64,000 bases of DNA from an uncultured Clostridia bacterium (lineage in GTDB: Bacteria > Bacillota > Clostridia > Oscillospirales > Oscillospiraceae), in assembly GCA_947170435.1 (NCBI GenBank), contig CAMVTO010000009.1, forward strand, positions 1 to 64,000, written 5' to 3'. Of the stretch, positions 26,118-36,220 are shown piece by piece. Positions within the stretch are counted from its first letter, which is position 1; every line of letters begins with the position of its first letter. The translations under genes were made by a program, and so were the position numbers. The notes under the pieces were generated by a model. That model had not been told where the DNA came from. It worked only from the letters and a program-made list of their open reading frames with translations, and did no database searches.

Positions 26118-28559
26118 TTATTCTAACGCATTGCAGTCGGCAAAAATGTCGAGACTGCGGTTTTCCCTGTGCTTATGGAATGCGATAAGGTAATCCGACA
26201 CCATTCGCCGCAGTGCCGGAGTATTCTGCGCCACGAGCGAGAGCCGGTAGCGGTAGCGGTTGTTGACCTTGACGATCGGCGCGCCTGCGGGGCCAAGCAC
26301 CTCCGCGTCCAGCTTGTCCGCCTCCGGGCGCAGCGCGTCGCGCAGCGTCAGGCACGCGCGCAGCACCTGTCCCTCGTCCGCGCCGCTGACCGTCAATGTG
26401 ATGAGGTCGGCAAACGGCGGATAACGTCGGAGCTTACGCATGCGAATCTCGCTTTGGTAGAAGGTTTCGTAATCCTGCGCCGCGGCGGCGCGGATCACAT
26501 CGTTGTCCGGGGTGTAGGTCTGGATGACCGCGCGCCCGCGCTTGCTGCCGCGTCCCGCCCTGCCCACGACCTGCGAGAGCAGGCAGAACGTCCGCTCCGC
26601 GGCACGATAGCTGTCTACATACAGCGACAGATCCGCCGCCAGTACGCCGACTAAGGTGACGTTTTCAAAATCCAGCCCCTTGGCGACCATTTGGGTACCA
26701 AGGAGGATGGGTACGTTTTCTTCTTCAAACTGCTTGAGCAGCTTTTCATGCCCGTGGGTTGCGCCCACGGTGTCGGTGTCCATGCGCAGCACGCGTGTGC
26801 CGGGGAACGCCTGCGCAAGCTCCTCTTCCACCTTCTGCGTCCCCGCGCCCATGGGCTTCATGGGGCTGCCGCAGTCGGGGCAGCGGTCAAACGCCGGACG
26901 GGAAAAGCCGCAATAGTGGCACATGAGCCGATGGTTGGCACTGTGATACGTCAGCGGTACGCTGCACCGCGGGCATTCCGGCACAGCGCCGCACGAAGGG
27001 CACAGCAGCATCCGCGCGCTGCCGCGGCGGTTGAGAAACAGGATGCTCTGCTCGCCGCGGTCGATGTTCTCCGCCAGTTCCGCGCGCAATGGCGCGCTCA
27101 AAAGCCCGGCGTTGCCTGCGCGCAGCTCTTTTCTCATATCCGCGATGGTCACATCGGGCAGGCTCTGCTCGTTGTAACGCCGGTCAAGGTGAAACACTTC
27201 ATAGCGTCCGCTGCGGGCATAGTACGAGGTCTCCACCGTCGGCGTCGCCGAACCGAGGAGCAGCAGCGCATTCTGCTTGGCGCAGCGGAACTGCGCCACG
27301 TCGCGGGTCTGGTAGCGGGGCGGGGTTTCGGAGGTATAGGTTCCCTCCTGCTCCTCATCCATGATGAGGATGCCGAGATTTTGGAGCGGCGCGAACACCG
27401 CCGAGCGTGTGCCAAGCACCACCTTGACTTCGCCGCGGCGGATGCGCTTCCACTGATCGTAGCGCTCCGTCAGGCGCAGCGCACTGTGGAGCATTGCCAC
27501 CTGATTGCCGAAGCGGGCAGTGAATTTCGCCATCATTTGCGGCGTCAGCGCGATTTCCGGCACCAACAGCAGCGCGGTCTTGCCGCGCGCGAGCGTCTGC
27601 TCGATGAGGCGGATGTACACCTGCGTCTTGCCGCTGGCGGTGACGCCGTGGAGCAGCGCCGCCTTCGCCTCACCGGCGCGCAGCAGCGCGTCCAATCCAT
27701 CGAACGCCACACGTTGCTCGTCGCTCAAAACAATCGGCTGCGTATCCTCCGCCTGCGTGTAGGCCGGGACGCGCAGCACCTCCTGTTTCTCCAGCCGGAT
27801 GATGCCATCCCTTTCCAGGCTCTTAAGCGTCCGGGCGGTCGCGCCGGTATAGTAATAAACATCCGGTGTCGCCAGCGTCCCCTGCGAGCAAAGAAGCTCC
27901 ACGACCGCGCAGCGCACGGACGCGGAGGCTTTTTTCTTCTCCACGGCGGCAAGCGCATCCTCCGGCTCCATAGCCAGCGACACCATGCGCAGCGTCTTAT
28001 CGCTGACCGTCTGTGCGGCGGTTTGCTCCACCGTCACCAGTGCCTTGTCTTTGAGAGCCTTGAGGGCTTTTGCCATGCCGTCGCCGCCGGTTTTCTCCAG
28101 CGTTTCCACCGCCGCGCCCTTCTTCGCCGCCGCGATTGTCCGCAGCAGCATCGCCTCCACACTGTCCGCGTCCACGGCGGCAAGTGCTGTGTCGGCGTCC
28201 AGCCCCTCCGCAAGGTGCCACAGCTCCCGATACCGGAACCAGACACCGGAGGGCAGGATCGTACGGATCGCGTCGTAATAGGTGCAGAAATACCGCGCCT
28301 TCATCCAGCGGACAAGGCGCAGCAGCTCCGCGTCCATCAGCGGCGCGTCATCCAGTACCGCGGCGACAGGCTTATAGCCCGGGTCCGCCTCGCCCTCCGC
28401 CGTCTCCAACACAAAGCCCTCGCTGCGGCGGTTGCCGCGGCCGAAAGGCACCGTAACGCGCATGCCTGTGTCCACGGTCAGCGTATCGGGGACAAGATAG
28501 GTATAGAGCCGGTCAGCGGCATAAGGCACACCGGAAACGGCAATCTGTGCCAGCTTCAA
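26118..28559 (-). CDS. priA: Primosomal protein N' (PriA helicase)
   Basis: LLHGVTASGKTQVYIRLI, MDEEQEGTY, zinc cysteines CPSCGAVPECPRCSVPLTYHSANHRLMCHYCGF. Confidence 0.95.
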   Translation of the reverse strand: MKLAQIAVSGVPYAADRLYTYLVPDTLTVDTGMRVTVPFGRGNRRSEGFVLETAEGEADPGYKPVAAVLDDAPLMDAELLRLVRWMKARYFCTYYDAIRTILPSGVWFRYRELWHLAEGLDADTALAAVDADSVEAMLLRTIAAAKKGAAVETLEKTGGDGMAKALKALKDKALVTVEQTAAQTVSDKTLRMVSLAMEPEDALAAVEKKKASASVRCAVVELLCSQGTLATPDVYYYTGATARTLKSLERDGIIRLEKQEVLRVPAYTQAEDTQPIVLSDEQRVAFDGLDALLRAGEAKAALLHGVTASGKTQVYIRLIEQTLARGKTALLLVPEIALTPQMMAKFTARFGNQVAMLHSALRLTERYDQWKRIRRGEVKVVLGTRSAVFAPLQNLGILIMDEEQEGTYTSETPPRYQTRDVAQFRCAKQNALLLLGSATPTVETSYYARSGRYEVFHLDRRYNEQSLPDVTIADMRKELRAGNAGLLSAPLRAELAENIDRGEQSILFLNRRGSARMLLCPSCGAVPECPRCSVPLTYHSANHRLMCHYCGFSRPAFDRCPDCGSPMKPMGAGTQKVEEELAQAFPGTRVLRMDTDTVGATHGHEKLLKQFEEENVPILLGTQMVAKGLDFENVTLVGVLAADLSLYVDSYRAAERTFCLLSQVVGRAGRGSKRGRAVIQTYTPDNDVIRAAAAQDYETFYQSEIRMRKLRRYPPFADLITLTVSGADEGQVLRACLTLRDALRPEADKLDAEVLGPAGAPIVKVNNRYRYRLSLVAQNTPALRRMVSDYLIAFHKHRENRSLDIFADCNALE

Positions 28560-28768
28560 CGCTTAATGGAAATATCGACGTTGCTCGTGCTGAGCTTGCC
28601 CTCGGCGACCTCGTTGATGGCGGAGGTGACCGGCTTCTCGGTCAGGTGCTCGCCGGACTCGTCGGCGGCCTCGGCAATCTGGCGCGCGCGACGCGCGACG
28701 ACGTTGACCAGCAGGTAGCGGTTGGGCACGTTCTGATTGAGCGTGGTCATAGCGGGATAAAGCATCAT
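28556..28768 (-). CDS. rpoZ: RNA polymerase omega subunit
   Basis: NRYLLVNVVARRARQIAEAADESGEHLTEKPVTSAINEVAEGKL. Confidence 0.9.
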   Translation of the reverse strand: MMLYPAMTTLNQNVPNRYLLVNVVARRARQIAEAADESGEHLTEKPVTSAINEVAEGKLSTSNVDISIKR

Positions 28769-28798
28769 AACAGGGTTCCTTCTTTCTTGAAATGTGGT

Positions 28799-29392
28799 TT
28801 ATTCGCTCAGTATTTTCATCCGGTCGGCGGGCTTGCAGTGCTCGGCGATCATTATGGCGTTGATCTCGCGCACGGCCCGTTCCACCGAGTCGTTGATGAC
28901 AAAGTAATCGTATACGTCGGCGGTTTGCAGCTCCGCCTTCGCGCGCAGCAGGCGCTTCTGGATCTTGTCGGGGCTGTCGGTACCGCGGCTGGTAAGGCGG
29001 CGCTCCAGCTCGTCCCACGACGGCGGCGCAATGAAAATGCGGACGGTCTCCGGGCGCTTCGTGCAAACCTGCAAGGCGCCTTGCACCTCGATGTCAAGGA
29101 TCACGTCCTTGCCCTCGTTCATCGCCTTATCGACGTACTTTTTCGGTGTGCCGTAGAAATTGCCGACGTACTCGGCATACTCCAGCAGCGCGTCCGCCTC
29201 GATCAGCTCCTGAAAGTGCTTGACGTCGATGAAGTGATAGTGGACGCCGTCCTCCTCTCCCTCCCGTGGCTCGCGGGTGGTGGCGGAGATGGAGAAATAC
29301 AGGTCGTCACGCCCCTTGAACAGCTCATGGAGCACCGTGCTCTTGCCCACGCCGGATGGTCCGGAGATGATAAAAGTCTTTCCCTGATGCAT
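28799..29392 (-). CDS. gmk: Guanylate kinase
   Basis: FIISGPSGVGKSTVLHELF...SISATTREPREGEEDGVHYHF. Confidence 0.96.
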   Translation of the reverse strand: MHQGKTFIISGPSGVGKSTVLHELFKGRDDLYFSISATTREPREGEEDGVHYHFIDVKHFQELIEADALLEYAEYVGNFYGTPKKYVDKAMNEGKDVILDIEVQGALQVCTKRPETVRIFIAPPSWDELERRLTSRGTDSPDKIQKRLLRAKAELQTADVYDYFVINDSVERAVREINAIMIAEHCKPADRMKILSE

Positions 29393-29397
29393 GGTTG

Positions 29398-29664
29398 TTA
29401 ACCCTCCATATCGTCCAGACCGCCCAGCACCTCAACGCCCATGCGCTCCGCGATCTTTGCCGCGGGGATGGCGGAGAGCACCACATGGTCACTGTCCATG
29501 ATGAATACCGCCGCGGTCTTGCGGCCGTAGGTCGCGTCGATGAGCATGCCGCGCTCCCGAGACTCGGTGATGAGCCGTTTGATGGGCGCGGAGTCCGGCG
29601 ACACGACGGCGAGCATCCGCTCGGCGGAGACCAGATTACCAAAGCCTATGTTAATGAGCTGCAT
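29398..29664 (-). CDS. remA: RemA-like (DUF370) regulator
   Basis: [65 protein letters not shown]. Confidence 0.92.
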   Translation of the reverse strand: MQLINIGFGNLVSAERMLAVVSPDSAPIKRLITESRERGMLIDATYGRKTAAVFIMDSDHVVLSAIPAAKIAERMGVEVLGGLDDMEG

Positions 29665-29673
29665 AAATACCTC

Positions 29674-30558
29674 TTATTCGATGTTTTGTACCTGCTCGCG
29701 GATCTTCTCGACCTCCGCCTTGAGCTCGACGACAACGCGGGCGATCTCCACGTCGTTGCACTTGGAACCGCAGGTGTTGCTCTCGCGGTTGACCTCCTGA
29801 ATGAGGAAGTCCATCTTCCGGCCCATTGGCTCCTCGGAGGTGAGCATCGTGCGCAGCTGGGAAACGTGGCTGCGCAGGCGTACCGTCTCCTCGTCCACGG
29901 CGATCTTGTCGGCGTAGATGGCGGCCTCGGTCAGGATGCGGGACTCCTCGATGGTGGTGCTTTGCAGCACCTCCTGCATCCGCGCGGTGAGCTTTTCGCG
30001 ATATTCCTTTACCGTCTCCGGTGAACGCGCCTCCACCTTGCCGGTAAGCGTCTCGATGGTGGTGAGCCGGGCGCCGATGTCCGCCGCCAGCTTCTCGCCC
30101 TCCACCGCGCGCATGGCGTTATACGCCGCAAGCGCTTCGTCCGCCACAGCGCAGATGTCCTTCTGCACGCTCTCCAGATCCTCTTCCGCTTTGGTGACGG
30201 TCAGCACGTCGGGGAAGCGCGCCACGTCCACGGCGCTGTACTCGCCCCGCAGCGCGCTGGGATTCAGGGCGCTGATCTTGCGAAGCACCTCCAAATACGA
30301 CTTTGCCAGCGGCTCGTTGACAGTGACCACCGCCTCGTCCGCGCCGGTTGCGTCGATGGACACGAACACGTCCACCTTGCCGCGGGAGACCGCTTTCTGT
30401 ACGCGCTGCTTGATGGCATCCTCAGTGAAGATGTACGCGCGCGGCAGCTTGACCGTGGTGTCGAGGTAACGGTTGTTGGCGCTCTTCACCTCCACAGTGA
30501 TGTCGCGTCCGTTGAGGGTTTGTCTGGCCCGGCCGTAGCCGGTCATGCTCTTGACCAT
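29674..30558 (-). CDS. YicC family endoribonuclease-like protein
   Basis: MVKSMTGYGRARQTLNGRDITVEVKSANNRYLDTTVKLPR. Confidence 0.93.
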   Translation of the reverse strand: MVKSMTGYGRARQTLNGRDITVEVKSANNRYLDTTVKLPRAYIFTEDAIKQRVQKAVSRGKVDVFVSIDATGADEAVVTVNEPLAKSYLEVLRKISALNPSALRGEYSAVDVARFPDVLTVTKAEEDLESVQKDICAVADEALAAYNAMRAVEGEKLAADIGARLTTIETLTGKVEARSPETVKEYREKLTARMQEVLQSTTIEESRILTEAAIYADKIAVDEETVRLRSHVSQLRTMLTSEEPMGRKMDFLIQEVNRESNTCGSKCNDVEIARVVVELKAEVEKIREQVQNIE

Positions 30559-30571
30559 TTTTGTATACTCC

Positions 30572-31195
30572 TTATATGCAACAGAAAATCGGGCAGCCGG
30601 TTGTGCTGTAGCACGCAAGGCCGGCGCACAGTCTCATGCAGGTGTCGTCGTAAGTCATGGTACCGCCGCGGTGATAGCCCGCCGGACGATAGCTCGCGGT
30701 GTTTTGCAGCATTTGCAGCGCCTGTCGGTACTCCACATTGCCCGGATCCATGCGGCACGCAGTTTCAAGACAGCGCTTCGCGTCGTCCATCCAGCCGCGG
30801 CGGGAGCAGACCACACCCATGAGGAAGTTCCACTCCGCGTCATGCTCCTGCGTCTCGTTCAGCAGTCGCTCCGCCATGGAGATGTCGCCGTTGTTGATGG
30901 CCATGCGCACCCTTTGCATCACCGGATTGGCGGATGCGTTGCTGTACGCCGCGTCGCCATAGCTGTAGCTCTGGGCGGAGGACGACGCCGTATACGCCGC
31001 GCCCGCCTTGCGCTGCTTCTGAATCTGCTCGTAGGCCTCGTTGATCTCCTTCATCTTCTCTTGCGCGAGGTCCGCCAGCGGATTGTCATGGTAGTTGTCC
31101 GGGTGGTACTTGCGCGCCAGCTCGCGGTAGGCGTGCTTGACTTCGTCGTCAGAGGCCGTGGGCGCGATATTCAAGACTTTGTAGGGATCGGTCAT
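30572..31195 (-). CDS. J-domain protein with TPR-like region and Cys-rich C-terminus
   Basis: [43 protein letters not shown]-term [25 protein letters not shown]. Confidence 0.88.
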   Translation of the reverse strand: MTDPYKVLNIAPTASDDEVKHAYRELARKYHPDNYHDNPLADLAQEKMKEINEAYEQIQKQRKAGAAYTASSSAQSYSYGDAAYSNASANPVMQRVRMAINNGDISMAERLLNETQEHDAEWNFLMGVVCSRRGWMDDAKRCLETACRMDPGNVEYRQALQMLQNTASYRPAGYHRGGTMTYDDTCMRLCAGLACYSTTGCPIFCCI

Positions 31196-32085
31196 ATCGG
31201 TTCCTCTTTTGTCCTTCGGATTCGCCGTTTCTGTTTTCGGTAGACGCCGCTGAGCACCGCCTTGCCGATGCCATAGAGACTGTCATAAAAAATGCTGTCC
31301 AGCACCGCCGTCCACTCTCCCGCGTTCAGCAGTGCGTACGCTCCCGCCATCTGGCGGATCGAAGCATCCAGCGTCTCACCAAGGGCGGATTTCACCTCGT
31401 CCGGGAGCGTGTCCCCTTCGATTTCGTAGCGGCAGCGCAGAGGATTGTAGTTGCCGCTTTTGGCGTCGGCTTTGAAGTCGTCCGCCGCGTCAATGAGATA
31501 GATCCAGCGGCCCAAATGATAAAAAAGCTGAGCAAAGATTCGCCGCCGCGTCTCATCCGGCTCCGCTGAAGCGATCTCGGAAAGCAGTGCCGCAAACGGC
31601 TCCGCCGCGGCATCCAGCGAGGCGCAGCGCGCCCTCTCCCGCTCGTCCAGCTCCCGCAGGTGACGCTGCACCGCCGCGTCAAAATCGGGAACCAGAGCGC
31701 GCGCCTTGCGATATGCACCGCGGTAGAGCAGTGCCGCGAGACGGTAGGGAATGCTTTTCCAAACACCGTGGTCAGCGATATGGTCCTGAAGCTGCCACCA
31801 CGCCAGCACCACGCTGCGATCTGCCGCCGCGTCCAATGCCGGGGAGGCATTCATCGCGTCGCAGCCACGGCAGGGGTGCGCGACGCATCGCTGGCAGCGG
31901 CTCGTAGTCGGCGTACCCAGTGAGAGCAGAACCGCGAGCAGTGTGAAGTCAAAGTTCAGCAGCCAGCGCGCAAAGAAGCCGTAGCGCCGTCCCAGCGTGT
32001 GGCAGAGGCCGCAGTACGCGCTGCGAAAGCGCTGCCGCTCCGCCTCGTCCAGATGCTGCGCGGCGGGCCGGACATAGCCGAACAC
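31192..32085 (-). CDS. DUF5685-like Cys-rich family protein
   Basis: [54 protein letters not shown]...[12 protein letters not shown]. Confidence 0.75.
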   Translation of the reverse strand: MFGYVRPAAQHLDEAERQRFRSAYCGLCHTLGRRYGFFARWLLNFDFTLLAVLLSLGTPTTSRCQRCVAHPCRGCDAMNASPALDAAADRSVVLAWWQLQDHIADHGVWKSIPYRLAALLYRGAYRKARALVPDFDAAVQRHLRELDERERARCASLDAAAEPFAALLSEIASAEPDETRRRIFAQLFYHLGRWIYLIDAADDFKADAKSGNYNPLRCRYEIEGDTLPDEVKSALGETLDASIRQMAGAYALLNAGEWTAVLDSIFYDSLYGIGKAVLSGVYRKQKRRIRRTKEEPI

Positions 32086-32086
32086 G

Positions 32087-32494
32087 TCAGAACGTACGGA
32101 CGATGGTGAAGCGCATGCCGCCGCTTTGCTTCACCCGCCGGTCGTAGAGCACCGCGGGCACGATGCCGCAGAAAAACGCAAGGATCGACGCCGCGATGGA
32201 CAGCCCCTCGCTGCCCAGTGAGGAAGTGGTAAAATACGCAAGGAAAAACAACGCTACCGGCACCATATAGACCAGCAGGATGATGCCGAAGACCTGTCGC
32301 GTGGAGCTCTCCACCACGACCTTCTCCCCTGCCTTCGCACCCACGGGGTTGTCCACCACCGCGCGGATCGGCGTCGGCGTGCCGCCGCAGCCGGCGCACT
32401 CATGACAGTCGTGAGCACAGGCGGACTGCCGCGCCACCACGATCTCCGCCCGGCCGTCCGGGAGCAGCTTGTCAATCGTTGCGATCTGTGTCAT
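32087..32494 (-). CDS. RseC/MucC family (SoxR-reducing-system-like) protein
   Basis: ACAHDCHECAGCGG cysteine motif then two TMs. Confidence 0.82.
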   Translation of the reverse strand: MTQIATIDKLLPDGRAEIVVARQSACAHDCHECAGCGGTPTPIRAVVDNPVGAKAGEKVVVESSTRQVFGIILLVYMVPVALFFLAYFTTSSLGSEGLSIAASILAFFCGIVPAVLYDRRVKQSGGMRFTIVRTF

Positions 32495-33762
32495 AGTTCC
32501 TCTTCCGTTTCTGGTTCTGTATCAATTTCCTCCTCCGGCAGGCCGATGCGCACCGTCAGCAGATGGGACTGCACCGTGCCCACGTCGAGGTCGTTCGCCA
32601 CGCGGATCGTGGCGGGCACCGTATAGGTGCCGCTGGCGTTGGTGACGCCGGAGAGATCCGCCACCGCGGTCACGTCCAGCGCGGTGATGCTCTCCAGCAC
32701 GGTCTTCGTGCCCCGCAGCGTCACGGTCAGCGAACCGGTGACAACCTCCACCGTACGATCCTCAACGCCAAAGTTCTCATAGTCGAAGTTAGTCACGACC
32801 ACGGACTTGGTCGCCACGTCCCGATTGCTGATCGTCAGCGTCGATTCGGTCACGCCGCTGAGGTTGGTCATGCCCTCTGGAATGGGAATCTCAAAGGTAT
32901 AGGTCGCGGTGTCCTCGATCTCGGCAAGCGTTACCTCGCCGAGCACGATCTCCTTGAGTGCCGCAATCTGGTTGGCGTCACCGGAGAGGGTCACGGCGGC
33001 CACGTCCAGCGAGTAGTCAAAGCTGTCCAGCCGGACGCCGGTATCCTCGACGAAGTTGATCGTCAGCGGAATGTCCGTCGCGGAAATGACCGGCATAGTC
33101 ACCTGGATCGTATCGCTTGCGGCATGGATGCTGCTGCTGGCAATGGGTTGATCCTCGTAGTCGTAGAGGGCGTATTCGAGCTGCTCAACGATGGTCGAGC
33201 GGGCGTTTTCGATGTTCAGCGTCACCTGCGCATAGCTGACGTTGGTCACGTCGCTCTGCTGGCCCCAGACCTCCAGGACACTCGGCAAAAGCTGGACACG
33301 ACCGGCAACGTAGCCATCCGCCACGGTGCCCACCAGGTTGACGCGAATCTCCACGTCGTTCTTGCGGTACAGCTCGCCCACGCGAACGGAAACCGTGCGC
33401 ACCGTCGGCGATTTGACCGAGACCTGATTGGGGTTGACCCCCGGCGGATAAGCAATGCTGTAAGTCAGCGACTGCGTGCCGGGGGTATTGATGGAGCTCA
33501 GGTCCGCAACCAGCCGCAGACGGTCGCTGTCAAAGCCGTAGACCATGTCGCGGGGCATCGTCAGCACCAGATCCACCGTAGCATCACTGCCGCTAATGAG
33601 CATGAGGCCCTTGTTCGCCAACGCCGTTTCGGCGTTGTAAAACTCCACCGGGATGGCGTTGATGGTGAGATCCACGTCCGCCGTGCTGTTCACAAAAAAC
33701 CAAAGGGCAAAGGCAATGGCGACGGAGATGGTGATGTAAAGCACCTTGCGTCCGTTACTCAT
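32491..33762 (-). CDS. cdaR: YbbR-domain protein (CdaR)
   Basis: N-terminal TM ITISVAIAFALWFFVN plus YbbR-like repeats; directly downstream of cdaA. Confidence 0.9.
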   Translation of the reverse strand: MSNGRKVLYITISVAIAFALWFFVNSTADVDLTINAIPVEFYNAETALANKGLMLISGSDATVDLVLTMPRDMVYGFDSDRLRLVADLSSINTPGTQSLTYSIAYPPGVNPNQVSVKSPTVRTVSVRVGELYRKNDVEIRVNLVGTVADGYVAGRVQLLPSVLEVWGQQSDVTNVSYAQVTLNIENARSTIVEQLEYALYDYEDQPIASSSIHAASDTIQVTMPVISATDIPLTINFVEDTGVRLDSFDYSLDVAAVTLSGDANQIAALKEIVLGEVTLAEIEDTATYTFEIPIPEGMTNLSGVTESTLTISNRDVATKSVVVTNFDYENFGVEDRTVEVVTGSLTVTLRGTKTVLESITALDVTAVADLSGVTNASGTYTVPATIRVANDLDVGTVQSHLLTVRIGLPEEEIDTEPETEEEL

Positions 33763-34648
33763 TGGCATCCTTGCTCGCCTCCTTTTCACCCTTGCGCTGC
33801 CATGGCAGGCGCAGACGGAGCTTCTCCTGCGGTTCCTCCTCCTCGGTGGCAGGGATCAGCTCGTTGGTCAGCAGTTTTTCCAGCGTCGCCGGCGTCAGGT
33901 GCCGCTTCAGCATACCACCGGTCGCAACCGAAATCGCGCCGGTCTCCTCGGAGACGATCACCACCACCGCGTCGGAGTTCTCGCTCATGCCGATGCCCGC
34001 GCGGTGACGGGTACCGAGGTCGGGGCTGATGTTCACGTTGTGCGTGAGCGGCAGGATGCAGCCCGCCGCCAGCAGGCGCCCGTCGCGAACGATCACCGCA
34101 CCGTCGTGCAGCGCCGCCTTGACGAAGAAGATGTTTTTCAATAGCTGACTGGACACCTGCGCGTCCACCACAGTTCCGCTGCGCACCTGCTCGTCCAGGC
34201 GAACCTTGCGCTCGAACACCATCAGAACGCCGGTGCGGGATTCGGACATGTCGGCACAGGCGTCGACGGTCTGCGCGATAGCGGTCTCAATGACGCTTTT
34301 TTGCTGCACGCGGGCGAATGGATTGAAGCTCGCGAGCTTGCTGGAGCCGACCTGCTCCAGCAGGCGGCGCAGCTCCGGCTGGAACAGGATGATGAGGCCC
34401 AGCACGCCCCAGGTCAGAATATTGCGGAGGACGAAGTTGATGCTGTTGAGATGCAGCACATCACTCAATACCAACGCAACCAGAAAATATACCACGACCC
34501 TGCCGAGGTTCGCGGCGCGGGTGCGTCCCACCAGCCGCAGCGCACGATAGAGCAGCAGCGCCATCAGCGCGATATCCAGCCAGTCGCTGATCGCGATCGT
34601 ACCGATATAGCGCAGCGCGCCTTCCAAGAACGTCGTCACAACTTCCAT
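33755..34648 (-). CDS. cdaA: Diadenylate cyclase CdaA
   Basis: Three TMs then DAC domain with HDGAVIVRDGRLLAAGCILPLT and GTRHRAGIGMSE. Confidence 0.95.
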   Translation of the reverse strand: MEVVTTFLEGALRYIGTIAISDWLDIALMALLLYRALRLVGRTRAANLGRVVVYFLVALVLSDVLHLNSINFVLRNILTWGVLGLIILFQPELRRLLEQVGSSKLASFNPFARVQQKSVIETAIAQTVDACADMSESRTGVLMVFERKVRLDEQVRSGTVVDAQVSSQLLKNIFFVKAALHDGAVIVRDGRLLAAGCILPLTHNVNISPDLGTRHRAGIGMSENSDAVVVIVSEETGAISVATGGMLKRHLTPATLEKLLTNELIPATEEEEPQEKLRLRLPWQRKGEKEASKDANE

Positions 34649-34776
34649 CCGGTCTCTCCCATTTCATAGTGCGCCTATTTTCACAAGTAGTCTTATTCTA
34701 ATATAAGCGCGGAGAAAAAGCAACCGAAAGAGCTGTGAATTTTCCATGAAATCTTGTCTGTTCTTTGTGCAAGCGG

Positions 34777-35898
34777 TCACGGATGCAGCGCAGCACGCAA
34801 AGCACGCAGAAAGCCGTCGATCTCCGCTTCCGTCTCGAACGCCGAAACGCTGACGCGCACCGTCCCCGTCTCTGCCGTCCCGCCGCTGCGATGCGCCAGC
34901 GGCGCACAGTGCAGGCCCGCGCGGACGGCGACGCCGCGCTTTGCCAGTGCCTCCGCCACGTCCTCGGGCGATTCTCCGTCCACGGTAAAGGACAGTACGC
35001 CAAGCTGTCGCCGTTCCTCCGCCGCTGTGTATGGTGTGACGTCGCTCATGCGGGACAGTCCCTCCGCCGCGCGGCGGATCAACCGGCGCTCGTGGCGCAA
35101 AATGCGCTCCGGTGTCTTCTCCCGCACGAAGCGCAGGCCCGCCTCCAATCCCGCGATGCCGGGAACGTTGTGCGTGCCCGCCTCCAGTCGATCGGGCAGG
35201 AAGTCCGGCATATCCTGCGCGAGCGACGCGCTGCCCGTGCCGCCCTCCATCAGCGGATTCGCCGCCGCGCCGCACAGCAGCAGGCCGGTGCCCTGCGGGC
35301 CGTAGAGACCCTTGTGCCCCGGCATGGCAGCGAACGCCGCGCCCAATGCCGTCATGTCCAGCGGCAGCACGCCCGCGCTCTGCGATGCATCCACGATCAG
35401 CGGTATCCCAGCGCGGCGGCACAGCCCCGCGATCTCCTCGATGGGCAGGGCGTAGCCGAACACGTTGGACGCGTCGGTACAGATCACGGCGTCCGCGCCG
35501 CGGCGCAGTGCTTTCTGAAACGCACGCACGCAAGCGTCGTCGTCAAAGAGCGGCGCGGCGGCCACCGCCATCTCCGCGTGCAAGGCGTGGAGCGGACGCG
35601 TCACCGCGTTGTGCTCCCAAGGCGAGACAATGGCGCGTCCGCCGGACGGCACAAGGCTCTTGATGGCAATGTTCAATCCATGCGTCGCGCTGGTGGTGAA
35701 CACCACCTGCTCCGGCGAGGAGACGCCGAAGGTCTCCGCTGCGAGGCTGCGGGTGCGGAACAGCAACTCCTCCGCCGCCCTCGCGCTCGCGTATCCGCCG
35801 CGCCCCGGCGAGCTCATGGTCTGCATCGCACGCAGCACTGCCGCGCGGACGCTTTGCGGCTTGCGGAACGTGGTCGCCGCGCTGTCGAGATAGATCAT
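34777..35898 (-). CDS. Cysteine desulfurase family protein (class V aminotransferase)
   Basis: MIYLDSAATTFRKP...MSSPGRGGYASARAAEELLFRTR...VFTTSATHGLN...MPGHKGLYGPQGTGLL. Confidence 0.88.
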   Translation of the reverse strand: MIYLDSAATTFRKPQSVRAAVLRAMQTMSSPGRGGYASARAAEELLFRTRSLAAETFGVSSPEQVVFTTSATHGLNIAIKSLVPSGGRAIVSPWEHNAVTRPLHALHAEMAVAAAPLFDDDACVRAFQKALRRGADAVICTDASNVFGYALPIEEIAGLCRRAGIPLIVDASQSAGVLPLDMTALGAAFAAMPGHKGLYGPQGTGLLLCGAAANPLMEGGTGSASLAQDMPDFLPDRLEAGTHNVPGIAGLEAGLRFVREKTPERILRHERRLIRRAAEGLSRMSDVTPYTAAEERRQLGVLSFTVDGESPEDVAEALAKRGVAVRAGLHCAPLAHRSGGTAETGTVRVSVSAFETEAEIDGFLRALRAALHP

Positions 35899-36146
35899 AG
35901 CGGCACCTCTTGCGTGCCGCTGCCCGTCACATGCAGCACCCGAACCGGGCGGATGCCCGCCGAACGCAGCCGCTCCGCGCAGCGGGGATACTGCCGTTCC
36001 GAAACCTGCAAAGTATAACCGCAGCCGCTCTTGGTCACACCGGTGCCGACCCTGCGGATTTTGGCGTTCACGCCGGTATGCTCCAACGCCTTCGCCATCT
36101 GCTGGACATGCGTAATGGATCGGGCGGTCAACAGATAATAGTCCAT
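35895..36146 (-). CDS. DUF3343 putative Se/S carrier-like protein
   Basis: MDYYLLTARSITHVQQMAKALEHTGVNAKIRRVGTGVTKSGCGYTLQVSERQY; overlaps the desulfurase start. Confidence 0.8.
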   Translation of the reverse strand: MDYYLLTARSITHVQQMAKALEHTGVNAKIRRVGTGVTKSGCGYTLQVSERQYPRCAERLRSAGIRPVRVLHVTGSGTQEVPL

Positions 36147-36220
36147 AGGATTCCCTCCTTACCGCATCTTATGAACGCGGCGCGGCGGGCGTGAAAAAAG
36201 AGGGCCGAAGCCCTCCTCAA

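Noticed and set aside
26691-28718. 675-aa plus-strand ORF
   Set aside because: Antisense shadow of priA/rpoZ.
32563-34029. 488-aa plus-strand ORF
   Set aside because: Antisense shadow of cdaR/cdaA.
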